Source: Eubacteriales bacterium
Lineage (GTDB): Bacteria > Bacillota > Clostridia > Lachnospirales > Lachnospiraceae
Direction: 5' to 3'
NCBI GenBank assembly: GCA_030537135.1
Contig: JAUNOP010000021.1
Coordinates: forward strand, 1-41,073
DNA: 41,073 bases
The position numbers were made by a program, and so were the translations under genes. Within the stretch, counting starts at the first letter, position 1. Every line of letters starts with the position of its first letter. Under the pieces are notes generated by a model. The model searched no databases. It was not told the DNA's origin and was given only the letters and a program-made list of their open reading frames with translations. Shown in pieces: positions 1 to 7,213 of the stretch.

Positions 1-1054
1 ATGTATTTGAACTGCAAGTATGGGCTGGTGCATCATACCCGGCACGGATTAATAGTAACATGAGATGTATTTGAACAAGACATTGACGCAGTACACCAAA
101 GACCAGAAGGGGATTAATAGTAACATGAGATGTATTTGAACATGGTCAGTTACACATATATCAGGACGGTATTTACGATTAATAGTAACATGAGATGTAT
201 TTGAACAAAGTATTCGGGCACCTCTATGACAAAGGGTACCTGGATTAATAGTAACATGAGATGTATTTGAACATGCTGATAGCATATCCGTCAGAGCCGG
301 ACTGATAGGGATTAATAGTAACATGAGATGTATTTGAACTCGAATCTACCAAACTCTGGAATCAATCTTAAATTGATTAATAGTAACATGAGATGTATTT
401 GAACCAAATTATATGCTTGTTTTATTGCAGTTCAGGAAACGATTAATAGTAACATGAGATGTATTTGAACCAGTAGATCAGGGCGTATTGTGTTGGATGT
501 GGATTGGATTAATAGTAACATGAGATGTATTTGAACATATCCACGCCGTTTTCATCATGCCTGCGGATTCGATTAATAGTAACATGAGATGTATTTGAAC
601 ACGGTAGTGAAAACGCCCGGCGAATTTGCCAGACGATTAATAGTAACATGAGATGTATTTGAACATGGGATCAAAGAAAATATTTCCACAGTCCTCACGG
701 ATTAATAGTAACATGAGATGTATTTGAACGCGGAAAATATCCGGGAGCAGAACGAAACAGAGCGGGATTAATAGTAACATGAGATGTATTTGAACTGGAT
801 TTGATTGGCGCAGAGGGCAATGTTGCCACTAGATTAATAGTAACATGAGATGTATTTGAACAGCTGAACGAAAAGGCAATCCTGCGGACGGACAGCGATT
901 AATAGTAACATGAGATGTATTTGAACAGGTTTGCTGCACTTAGTCACAGTCACAACACATGATTAATAGTAACATGAGATGTATTTGAACTATTTTTGTA
1001 CCTCCTTCTAAGCAGCGTATAATTGATTAATAGTAACATGAGATGTATTTGAAC
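1..1054 (+). CRISPR. CRISPR array, I-B-like repeat, 16 spacers
   Basis: A partial repeat (1-12) is followed by 16 full, apparently identical 30-bp repeats starting at 47, 112, 177, 243, 310, 375, 441, 507, 571, 635, 700, 766, 832, 897, 961 and 1025. Spacers are 34-37 bp and all differ. The repeat begins GATTAATAG and ends ATTTGAAC. The central AACATGAGATGTATTT block resembles repeats known from clostridial subtype I-B systems, and the ATTTGAAC end fits an 8-nt crRNA 5' handle, so I infer transcription on the + strand with the leader to the left, outside the window. No cas gene is visible, so the subtype is inferred from the repeat alone. Several spacers read as open protein-like sequence, as expected for phage coding targets. 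Confidence 0.97.
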
Positions 1055-1340
1055 CCACATATTTTGCAACTTCTTCCGCTTTTAGTCAGGTTAAGATTTC
1101 CATACAACATTTCCAAAACACCAAGAAGAAGGCAAAAACCAGTAGTTTTCAACGGTTTTGTCTTCTACCATTTCCTCAAAGTGTTTAAAACGGGATAATA
1201 CTATATATTGCAACATAAAATTTGACAAAAAAACCAGACCCAATGCGGTTTGAGAGTACTTTTTTCTTTATGCAGTTGTCAAACACCCGCGCTTACAAAT
1301 ATCCCGCGCATTTCCTCTAAATATCAATAAAATCCATTAG
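1055..1340. other. AT-rich intergenic region after the CRISPR array
   Basis: No open reading frame with a credible ribosome site is seen. The stretch separates the leader-distal end of the array from the feo regulatory region. An ATATCAATAAAA block at about 1321-1332 recurs near 1350 and, with one change, near 1420, so the right edge already belongs to the feo control region. No degenerate terminal repeat and no cas remnant is recognisable. Confidence 0.6.
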
Positions 1341-1355
1341 TGATAAAAAATATCA
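1341..1355. promoter_or_regulatory. Fur-box-like site upstream of the feo promoter
   Basis: TGATAAAAAATATCA matches 12 of 14 specified positions of the 7-1-7 Fur consensus TGATAATnATTATCA. It lies just upstream of the -35 box of the feo promoter. A Fur-family gene sits at the end of the same operon. The site is inferred by motif only. Confidence 0.45.
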
Positions 1356-1364
1356 ATAAAACAG

Positions 1365-1393
1365 TTGACAATTCCTGCACGTTAGAATATACT
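1365..1393 (+). promoter_or_regulatory. sigma-A promoter of the feo operon
   Basis: A consensus -35 TTGACA (1365-1370) is followed by a 17-bp spacer and a -10 TATACT (1388-1393). Predicted initiation is near 1400, about 47 bp before feoA. The -10 is embedded in a TTAG-N6-CTAA dyad, so a bound repressor would occlude polymerase. Confidence 0.8.
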
Positions 1394-1395
1394 AA
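1382..1395. promoter_or_regulatory. DtxR/IdeR-like operator over the feo -10 box
   Basis: TTAG-AATATA-CTAA has the arm spacing of the core of the DtxR consensus (TTAGGTTAGCCTAA, also TTAG-N6-CTAA). With the flanking bases it forms the dyad GTTAG...CTAAC at 1381-1396. The same motif occurs twice more just before feoB. No DtxR-family gene is in the window, so the cognate regulator is unknown. Confidence 0.5.
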
Positions 1396-1410
1396 CCTAC
1401 GAAAAGAAGA

Positions 1411-1425
1411 TGAAAGTCATTATCA
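1411..1425. promoter_or_regulatory. second Fur-box-like site, downstream of the feo start point
   Basis: TGAAAGTCATTATCA matches 12 of 14 specified positions of the 7-1-7 Fur consensus, with a perfect ATTATCA right arm. It falls between the predicted transcription start and the feoA ribosome site, a normal repressor position. Confidence 0.45.
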
Positions 1426-1446
1426 ATAAAAGAAAGAAGGGAAAAG

Positions 1447-1659
1447 ATGATGCCTTTATCCATGGTAAAACAGGGTGAAACCAACACAATCCTCAAAGTA
1501 GGCGGAAAGGAAGAAACCAGACGCTTTCTTGAGAATCTTGGCTTTGTAGTAGGAAGCACAGTCACTGTTGTGGCAGAAATCGGGGGGAATCTGATTGTAA
1601 ATATCAAGGAATCCCGCGTAGCTATTGGCAGGGACATGGCAAATAAAATCTTTGTGTAA
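1447..1659 (+). CDS. feoA: FeoA domain protein (first copy)
   Basis: A 70-residue cytoplasmic FeoA protein, an SH3-like beta-barrel accessory to the ferrous-iron transporter FeoB. Typical FeoA features are the ETRRFLENLGFVVGS segment (compare RRRLLDMGLTPG-type segments in the family) and the hydrophobic barrel strand that follows. The start is one of two adjacent ATGs (1447 or 1450) after an AAGAAGGG ribosome site. It is the first gene behind the feo promoter. A second feoA begins 13 bp after its stop. It is more divergent than the second copy and may have a different partner surface; that is inference. Confidence 0.88.
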   Translation: MMPLSMVKQGETNTILKVGGKEETRRFLENLGFVVGSTVTVVAEIGGNLIVNIKESRVAIGRDMANKIFV

Positions 1660-1672
1660 AGGAGAAAAACAA

Positions 1673-1894
1673 ATGGCAACATTAAGAGACACCAAATGCG
1701 GTTCTACCGTAAAGGTAAAAAAACTGAATGGAGAGGGTGCAGTAAAACGCCGTATCATGGATATGGGAATTACCAAGGGCGTAGAAATTTATGTGCGCAA
1801 GGTAGCTCCGCTTGGAGACCCTGTGGAGGTCACAGTGCGCGGCTATGAATTGTCCCTGCGCAAGGCAGATGCAGAAATGATTGAACTTGTTTGA
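1673..1894 (+). CDS. feoA: FeoA domain protein (second copy)
   Basis: A 73-residue FeoA protein. It contains the classical segment RRIMDMGITKGVEI, then VRKVAPLGDPVEVTVRGYELSLRK, which is a near-textbook FeoA C-terminal half. The start at 1673 is chosen because AAAGGAG ends about 8 bp upstream; the ATG at 1638 lies inside the first feoA and lacks such a site. Tandem feoA genes before feoB are common in Clostridia. The product is expected to bind or regulate the cytoplasmic face of FeoB. Confidence 0.93.
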   Translation: MATLRDTKCGSTVKVKKLNGEGAVKRRIMDMGITKGVEIYVRKVAPLGDPVEVTVRGYELSLRKADAEMIELV

Positions 1895-1910
1895 TTTTTT
1901 TGCATAAAAG

Positions 1911-1938
1911 TTAGAATACGCTAATTAGAGAAAACTAA
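1911..1938. promoter_or_regulatory. tandem DtxR-like operator motifs before feoB
   Basis: Two abutting TTAG-N6-CTAA motifs occupy 1911-1924 (TTAG-AATACG-CTAA) and 1925-1938 (TTAG-AGAAAA-CTAA). The second extends to the perfect-arm dyad AATTAG...CTAATT at 1923-1940. The first closely resembles the copy over the feo -10 box. They lie in the 115-bp feoA-feoB gap, which suggests separately controlled feoB transcription. Confidence 0.5.
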
Positions 1939-1965
1939 TTATAAGTGTATAAATGAGCTGCAAAT

Positions 1966-1979
1966 CGGATAATTATCCG
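1966..1979. repeat. perfect 14-bp palindrome in the feoB leader
   Basis: CGGATAATTATCCG is a perfect palindrome between the tandem DtxR-like sites and the feoB ribosome site. The GATAATTATC core shares Fur half-site letters. It could be a further operator or a small RNA hairpin; the sequence alone does not decide. Confidence 0.4.
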
Positions 1980-2009
1980 TTTTGATTTTAACATGAGGAG
2001 GAGAAAGAA

Positions 2010-4163
2010 ATGGCGATTAAAATTGCTCTGGCAGGAAATCCGAACTCCGGAAAGACAACGCTGTTTAATGCGCTGACAGGTTCTAATCAGTTCGTAGGAA
2101 ACTGGCCGGGAGTTACGGTGGAGAAAAAGGAAGGAAAACTAAAGGGTCATAAGGACGTGACAATCATGGACCTTCCTGGAATTTATTCTTTGTCACCGTA
2201 TACTCTGGAGGAAGTAGTAGCCAGAAATTATCTGATTGGAGAGCGTCCGGATGCGATTCTTAATATTGTAGACGGCACAAATATCGAACGTAATCTGTAT
2301 CTTTCCACACAGCTGATGGAGCTGGGAATTCCGGTTGTCATGGCTGTAAACATGATGGATATTGTGAGAAAGAACGGTGATGAAATCCGTGTTCAGAAGC
2401 TCAGCAAGAAGCTTGGCTGTGAGGTGGTGGAAATCTCCGCACTCAAGGGAGACGGCATCAAAGAGGCCGCTGATAAGGCCGTAGGACTTGCATCTAATAA
2501 AAAGGCAACTCCTGCAGTACATAAGTTCCAGGCTGAGGTTGAGGATGTTCTGAACAGTATTGAAAACAAATTGGATGACAGTGTTCCGGCAGAGCAGAAG
2601 CGTTTCTTTGCTATCAAGCTTCTGGAGAGAGACGATAAGATTTCCAGTCAGCTTCGGACGGTTCCGGATGTTTCGGCAGAAATTGCAAAGCTTGAAAATG
2701 CCATGGATGATGATACAGAAAGTATTATTACCAATGAGCGTTATGTATATATTTCTTCTATTATCAAGGATTGCTATACAAAGAAAAACAAGGGACAGAT
2801 GACAGTATCTGATAAGATTGACAGCATTGTTACAAACCGCTGGCTGGCGCTTCCCATTTTTGCAGCTGTGATGTGGCTGGTATATTATGTTTCCGTTACA
2901 ACAGTTGGTACGATTGTTACAGACTGGACGAATGACGTCCTGTTTGGCGAAATTATTCCTCCGGCAGTGGAGAGCCTGCTTGTGGCTATCAACTGCGCAG
3001 GCTGGCTTCAGGGATTGATTCTTGATGGTATTGTGGCCGGTGTGGGAGCTGTGCTTGGATTTGTTCCTCAGATGCTGGTTCTCTTCATTTTTCTGGCATT
3101 TTTGGAGTCCTGCGGATATATGGCTCGTGTAGCGTTCATTATGGACAGAATTTTCCGCAAGTTTGGACTTTCCGGAAAATCCTTTATTCCTATGTTAATC
3201 GGAACTGGCTGTGGCGTTCCTGGAGTTATGGCCTCCAGAACGATTGAAAACGACCGTGATCGTAAGATGACAATCATGACAACAACCTTTATCCCGTGCG
3301 GAGCAAAGCTGCCGATTATCGCGCTGATTGCTGGAGCATTGTTTGACGGAGCCTCCTGGGTGGCGCCGAGCGCCTATTTTGTTGGAATTGCAGCAATCAT
3401 CTGCTCAGGTATTATCCTGAAGAAGACAAAGATGTTTGCAGGAGATCCGGCACCCTTTGTTATGGAGCTTCCTGCTTATCATATGCCTACCGTAGGCGCT
3501 GTTTTAAGAAGTATGTGGGAGAGAGGCTGGTCCTTTATCAAGAAAGCTGGAACTATTATTTTACTTTCTACCATTGTTCTCTGGTTCCTTATGAGCTTTG
3601 GCTGGGTTGACGGAGGCTTTGGAATGCTGGAGGCTGAGCAGCTTGACAGCAGTATTCTGGCAAAGCTTGGCAGCATATTTGCTCCTTTGTTTGCTCCTCT
3701 TGGATGGGGCGACTGGAGGTCAGCGGTTGCAGCTATCACAGGCCTGATTGCAAAGGAAAACGTAGTAGGTACCTTTGGCGTCCTTTATGGATTCGCAGAG
3801 GTTGCAGAGGATGGAGCCGAGATCTGGGGTTCTCTTGCAGGAAGTATGACCGCAGCTGCTGCTTACTCCTTCCTGGTATTTAATCTTCTGTGCGCTCCAT
3901 GCTTTGCTGCAATGGGAGCTATTAAGAGAGAGATGAACAATACCAAGTGGTTCTGGTTTGCCATTGGATATCAGACGATTCTTGCCTATGTGACATCTCT
4001 CGCAATCTATCAGCTTGGTACTCTGTTTACCGGAGGCGGCTTTGGAATTGGAACTGTTGTGGGAATTGCAGTAGTTATAGCATTTGTATATCTGCTGCTT
4101 AGACCATATAAAGAAAGCACAAGCTTGAATGTAAATATGAAAGGTGTAGCCAGAGCAAAATAG
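2010..4163 (+). CDS. feoB: ferrous iron transport protein B
   Basis: FeoB, the inner-membrane Fe(II) importer, 717 residues. The N-terminal G domain shows G1 GNPNSGKT (residues 9-16), the switch segment WPGVTVEKKEG, G3 DLPGIYSL and G4 NMMD. A helical spacer follows (about 170-260). The rest is a polytopic membrane domain with the two conserved Gate-type cores, including SCGYMARVAFIMD and GCGVPGVMASRTI, and the Cys-containing NLLCAPCFAAMGAIKREM near the C-terminus. Length is normal for clostridial FeoB. The start is supported by AGGAGG just upstream. Two feoA genes precede it and a small Cys-rich membrane protein follows. Confidence 0.98.
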   Translation: MAIKIALAGNPNSGKTTLFNALTGSNQFVGNWPGVTVEKKEGKLKGHKDVTIMDLPGIYSLSPYTLEEVVARNYLIGERPDAILNIVDGTNIERNLYLSTQLMELGIPVVMAVNMMDIVRKNGDEIRVQKLSKKLGCEVVEISALKGDGIKEAADKAVGLASNKKATPAVHKFQAEVEDVLNSIENKLDDSVPAEQKRFFAIKLLERDDKISSQLRTVPDVSAEIAKLENAMDDDTESIITNERYVYISSIIKDCYTKKNKGQMTVSDKIDSIVTNRWLALPIFAAVMWLVYYVSVTTVGTIVTDWTNDVLFGEIIPPAVESLLVAINCAGWLQGLILDGIVAGVGAVLGFVPQMLVLFIFLAFLESCGYMARVAFIMDRIFRKFGLSGKSFIPMLIGTGCGVPGVMASRTIENDRDRKMTIMTTTFIPCGAKLPIIALIAGALFDGASWVAPSAYFVGIAAIICSGIILKKTKMFAGDPAPFVMELPAYHMPTVGAVLRSMWERGWSFIKKAGTIILLSTIVLWFLMSFGWVDGGFGMLEAEQLDSSILAKLGSIFAPLFAPLGWGDWRSAVAAITGLIAKENVVGTFGVLYGFAEVAEDGAEIWGSLAGSMTAAAAYSFLVFNLLCAPCFAAMGAIKREMNNTKWFWFAIGYQTILAYVTSLAIYQLGTLFTGGGFGIGTVVGIAVVIAFVYLLLRPYKESTSLNVNMKGVARAK

Positions 4164-4219
4164 GGAGTATCCGGGTAACTGGGAAAGCACAGAAGCGTTA
4201 CACATTCAAAGTATATTAG

Positions 4220-4253
4220 GATGACCTGCTTCTGATAAAGGAGGCAGGTTATC
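4220..4253 (+). terminator. hairpin after feoB, possible weak terminator
   Basis: GATGACCTGC and GCAGGTTATC form a 10-bp stem with one wobble, followed by TTATTATA instead of a clean U run. It may attenuate transcription between feoB and the small downstream genes without fully stopping it. Confidence 0.4.
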
Positions 4254-4348
4254 TTATTATAAAGGTTTCAGCAGAAGACAGGTTGTGTTCACACACGACG
4301 GTTTATAGAGAACTGTTTATAAAAATTTCAGAAAGTGAGGGAAAGTAT

Positions 4349-4492
4349 ATGGGCACAATAGCAGCCGGAGCAGTTGTATTGTTGTTAGCAGGAGCAGCAA
4401 TAGCCAGTATGATAAAGGATAAAAAAAATGGAAAATCCCTCCAATGTGGAGGCGATTGTAAGCATTGCGGCGGCCATTGCGGACATCACTGA
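4349..4492 (+). CDS. FeoB-associated Cys-rich membrane protein
   Basis: A 47-residue protein with one N-terminal hydrophobic helix (residues 3-20, rich in Ala, Val and Leu), a basic stretch KDKKNGK, and a C-terminal metal-binding-like tail CGGDCKHCGGHCGHH. This is the architecture of the FeoB-associated Cys-rich family (PF12669). The start at 4349 follows a GTGAGGG site; starting further upstream would add an unrelated polar extension. Its place between feoB and a Fur-family gene agrees. The role is thought to be accessory to FeoB, but the mechanism is not established. The Cys/His tail could receive iron. Confidence 0.88.
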   Translation: MGTIAAGAVVLLLAGAAIASMIKDKKNGKSLQCGGDCKHCGGHCGHH

Positions 4493-4506
4493 AGGAGGGG
4501 ATAAGA

Positions 4507-5001
4507 ATGGGGGAAACGATGGAAAAAACAAAAAAGAAACAGGGAATGGACTCCATTCAATATCAGAGAACCCAGATGCAGAAAAATATGATCATTCAGC
4601 AGCTAAAGGACAGAGGATGCAGGATTACCAGACAGAGAAGGCTTTTGATTGACATTATTTTGGAATCAGATTGTGGCTGCTGTAAGGAAATTTATTATAA
4701 GGCTGTGAATGTGGATAAAAATATTGGCGTCGCCACAGTCTATCGTATGATTAATACCCTGGAGGAAATCGGAGCTATTAGCAGAAAGAATATGTATAAG
4801 ATTGCCTGCTCAGAGATTTGCGAATGCAAAGAAGACGAGGCATGTATTGTCCGCCTGGATGATGACACGGAATATCATTTATCAGCGGAAAAATGGCATC
4901 ATGTTATTCAGGCTGGCATGGAAGCAATGGGGTACTTAAATCATGGAAGAATTATATCTGTCTCAGCCAGAAAGTGTAACTGTAAAGCGGCAAAATGCTA
5001 A
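4507..5001 (+). CDS. atypical Fur-family transcriptional regulator
   Basis: 164 residues. The N-terminal winged helix is Fur-like: LKDRGCRITRQRRLLIDIIL, IYYKAVNVDKNIGVATVYRM (recognition-helix TVYR motif) and INTLEEIGAISR. The C-terminal half departs from the family: the usual HHxH and paired CxxC metal sites of Fur/PerR/Zur are missing. Instead there are scattered cysteines (CGCC, CSEICEC, EDEAC and a KCNCKAAKC end). The start at 4507 follows GAAGGAGGGG. It lies 14 bp after the Cys-rich FeoB partner and ahead of a strong terminator, so it is probably the last gene of the feo operon and a local iron or redox regulator. The function is inferred from fold and context. Confidence 0.85.
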   Translation: MGETMEKTKKKQGMDSIQYQRTQMQKNMIIQQLKDRGCRITRQRRLLIDIILESDCGCCKEIYYKAVNVDKNIGVATVYRMINTLEEIGAISRKNMYKIACSEICECKEDEACIVRLDDDTEYHLSAEKWHHVIQAGMEAMGYLNHGRIISVSARKCNCKAAKC

Positions 5002-5063
5002 AACCAGAGATACAAAAAAGAATAAATCATCTGCTGCTTTGTCTGGAGGGCAACAGATTTTGA

Positions 5064-5091
5064 CCCATCCCTGATTAGGGATGGGCTTTTT
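5064..5091 (+). terminator. Rho-independent terminator of the feo operon
   Basis: CCCATCCCT and AGGGATGGG form a perfect 9-bp stem with a GATT loop, followed by CTTTTT. It lies about 60 bp after the Fur-family gene and before a convergent small gene. Confidence 0.85.
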
Positions 5092-5181
5092 GTGCAGCAG
5101 CCTTTGTCTCCAAATGTGCGTAAGCAAATCAAGCAGGAGCTGGCTTGCCCGATTGCAGGATTCTGCGATGAGCGTTTGTGA

Positions 5182-5325
5182 TTATTGTCTGATATAGATT
5201 CCCTGAGATTCGATAAAATCATCCAGCTCTGCCAGGGCGTCCTGCGCCCATGTTTCGGACAGAGACTCTGGTTCTTGTTCCTGGTTCTGTTTCTCTGTCT
5301 GGAAGCTCGTGTTTTCTTTGTCCAT
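5182..5325 (-). CDS. 47-residue acidic protein of unknown function
   Basis: I do not recognise this protein. It is very acidic and Gln-rich in the first half (QTEKQNQEQEPESLSE), followed by a helical segment WAQDALAELDDFIESQGIY. There is no signal peptide, membrane segment or cysteine. It is judged real because the minus strand shows AAAGGAGGG about 6 bp before the ATG at 5325, a near-consensus promoter 90 bp further upstream and a structured leader. A longer reading to 5454 would run through the promoter and is rejected. It stands alone, convergent with the feo operon. Confidence 0.7.
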   Translation of the reverse strand: MDKENTSFQTEKQNQEQEPESLSETWAQDALAELDDFIESQGIYIRQ

Positions 5326-5365
5326 AAAAGCCCTCCTTTTGTGAAAATCAAGGTTGCAATAGCCA

Positions 5366-5392
5366 AAAAGGATCCTCCAGCCTTGGAGGACC
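5366..5392 (-). promoter_or_regulatory. terminator-like hairpin in the leader of the 47-aa gene
   Basis: On the minus strand TCCTCCA and TGGAGGA form a perfect 7-bp core, extended by GG/CC across one mismatch, and are followed by a run of five T. It lies between the promoter and the start codon of the 47-aa gene, so it could be an attenuator. No ligand domain or leader peptide is recognised. Confidence 0.5.
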
Positions 5393-5413
5393 CCCTTGTC
5401 TTCGTCTAAGAAA

Positions 5414-5442
5414 AGTATACCGGAAAAACCTGCTCTGGTCAA
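5414..5442 (-). promoter_or_regulatory. sigma-A promoter of the 47-aa gene
   Basis: On the minus strand TTGACC (5442-5437) is separated by 17 bp from TATACT (5419-5414). This is close to consensus and gives a leader of about 80 nt. Confidence 0.7.
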
Positions 5443-5508
5443 GAAAAAATGCACAAAATAGTTGAAAAACCAACCATAAAAATCCTCTTTTTTTCAATGA
5501 AAAAACAG

Positions 5509-5537
5509 TTGAATTTTGCAAATGATTTTAATATAAT
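5509..5537 (+). promoter_or_regulatory. sigma-A promoter of the MATE gene
   Basis: TTGAAT (5509-5514), a 17-bp spacer and TATAAT (5532-5537). It predicts initiation near 5544 and a leader of about 90 nt. Confidence 0.75.
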
Positions 5538-5635
5538 GAGGCACGTACGTAAAAGACAAATAAAATCTCTCAGAACACAAGAGAATGAGCAGAAGGAAAA
5601 GCCAAAAAATAATAAAGACAAGAGGTGTGAGACAT

Positions 5636-7042
5636 ATGGCGCAGAGAGATATGACGGTAGGAAATCCTGCCAGAATGATTATGAATTTTACAATCCCGGT
5701 ATTTATTGGAAATGTCTTCCAGCAATTTTACAGCATGGTGGATACAATTATTGTTGGAAAATTTGTTGGTACTAAGGCATTGGCAGCAGTAGGAGCTACC
5801 GGAACTATCATGTTTTTGATTTTGGGATTTTTGATGGGAATGACAGCAGGCTTTACGGTTTTGACGTCCCAGAAATTTGGGGCAGGAGATTACTCTGCCA
5901 TGAGGAAAACTGTGGGAACAGCGGCAGCTCTTTCAATAGCAGTTTCTATTCTTATGACAGTTGGAAGCATGCTTGGTATGAGAACGCTTTTGACCTTTAT
6001 GAATACTCCGTCTGATATTTTTCAGGATGCGTATTCTTATATTATGATTATATGCGCGGGAATTGGAGCAACTGTACTCTATAATTTCCTGTCAGCAGTT
6101 TTGAGAGCGATCGGAAATAGCAAAACTCCGCTGTATTTTTTGATTCTGTCAGCGGTTTTGAATATTTTTCTAGATTTGCTTCTGATTATTGTATTCCATT
6201 TGGGAACAAGAGGAGCTGCCTATGCGACTGTGATTTCTCAGGGAGTTTCAGGACTTTTATGTCTGGTTTATATCATAAGGAAGGTTCCGATTCTCCATCT
6301 GAACCGTGAAGATTGGAGGACAGACGCCCATTTGGCAAAAATCGAGCTGTCAATAGGCCTGCCTATGGCCTTTCAGTATTCAATAACTGCTATTGGCTCT
6401 ATGATGGTACAGTCCTCCTTAAATATGCTTGGCTCTTTGTCTGTAGCCGCATTTACTGCTGCAAACAAGATAGAGTGTATTGTAACGCAGGCTTATGTTG
6501 CTTTGGGAACAACCATGGCTACCTACTGCGCGCAGAATATGGGAGCAGGCAAAATCCCGAGAATTCGCCAGGGCTTTTTTGCTGCTAACATGATTGGAAT
6601 TACGTATGCGGTGATTACCGGAGCAGCGGTGCTTGTTGGAGGAAAATATCTGACTTATCTGTTCCTGTCAGGAGATGTGAGCGAGGTCATCGGTCAAGTA
6701 GATATTTATCTGCACTGTACAGCGTTTTTCTTTATTCCCCTGAATTTTGTCAATGTATTCAGGAATGGGATTCAGGGAATGGGCTATGGTCTTCTCCCCA
6801 TGACAGCGGGTGTGGCAGAGCTTGTAGGACGAGGAGTGACTGCTGTTATTGCGGCTCATTATAAGAGCTTTGTAGGAGTGTGTATGGCAAACTCCGTAGC
6901 ATGGGTTCTGGCAGGAGGACTGTTGATTATTATGTATTACTTTGTGATTCATCAGCAGGAAGTGCGTTTTGGAATAAAAACTCCGAAAAAGGCTCTGAGC
7001 AGACAAAAATTTGTTGCAAAAGTGAAAAAGAGCATGGTATAA
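5636..7042 (+). CDS. MATE family multi-antimicrobial efflux protein
   Basis: A 468-residue inner-membrane MATE transporter, expected to export cationic compounds in exchange for Na+ or H+. It opens with the family signature NPARMIMNFTIPVFIGN, then FYSMVDTIIVGKFVG, and shows about twelve hydrophobic helices with two similar halves. IGLPMAFQYSITAIGSMMVQ starts the second half. Length is normal. The start at 5636 is chosen because the protein aligns with the family from there and AGAGGTG precedes it; the earlier ATG at 5585 would add a charged tail. It is a single-gene unit with its own promoter and terminator. The substrate cannot be told from sequence. Confidence 0.93.
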   Translation: MAQRDMTVGNPARMIMNFTIPVFIGNVFQQFYSMVDTIIVGKFVGTKALAAVGATGTIMFLILGFLMGMTAGFTVLTSQKFGAGDYSAMRKTVGTAAALSIAVSILMTVGSMLGMRTLLTFMNTPSDIFQDAYSYIMIICAGIGATVLYNFLSAVLRAIGNSKTPLYFLILSAVLNIFLDLLLIIVFHLGTRGAAYATVISQGVSGLLCLVYIIRKVPILHLNREDWRTDAHLAKIELSIGLPMAFQYSITAIGSMMVQSSLNMLGSLSVAAFTAANKIECIVTQAYVALGTTMATYCAQNMGAGKIPRIRQGFFAANMIGITYAVITGAAVLVGGKYLTYLFLSGDVSEVIGQVDIYLHCTAFFFIPLNFVNVFRNGIQGMGYGLLPMTAGVAELVGRGVTAVIAAHYKSFVGVCMANSVAWVLAGGLLIIMYYFVIHQQEVRFGIKTPKKALSRQKFVAKVKKSMV

Positions 7043-7089
7043 TAAAATAAAAATGTTGCTGTAGTGAACAGTAACCATGAAATTTCGGC

Positions 7090-7121
7090 GGCACTGCGGA
7101 AACTCGGCAGTGCCTTTTTTT
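7090..7121 (+). terminator. Rho-independent terminator of the MATE gene
   Basis: GGCACTGC and GCAGTGCC form a perfect 8-bp stem followed by eight T residues. Confidence 0.88.
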
Positions 7122-7130
7122 GCAATAAGG

Positions 7131-7160
7131 TTGATGGATGGAAGAATTTATCGTTATTAT
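7131..7160 (+). promoter_or_regulatory. possible promoter of the molybdenum hydroxylase operon
   Basis: TTGATG (7131-7136), an 18-bp spacer and TATTAT (7155-7160), about 54 bp before the first subunit gene. Match to consensus is fair. Confidence 0.45.
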
Positions 7161-7213
7161 TCATCTGCGTTCACAGCAGCAATTTATCCTCTGAAAAAGG
7201 AGAGAAAAAACAA

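Noticed and set aside
49-324. Open reading frame on the minus strand across the CRISPR array
   Set aside because: It is made of repeat and spacer DNA; the same peptide recurs with each repeat and there is no ribosome site.
1246-1270. GTTTGAGAGTACTTTTTTC, reminiscent of a type II CRISPR repeat or tracrRNA start
   Set aside because: Only one short occurrence, no pairing partner and no cas9; best seen as chance in AT-rich DNA.
5585-5635. Longer N-terminus for the MATE protein
   Set aside because: A charged extension without family similarity; the ATG at 5636 fits the family and has a ribosome site.
7064-7075. GTGAACAGTAAC as a complete element B copy
   Set aside because: Only the 12-bp end matches; no body, second end or target duplication. 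At most a fragment.
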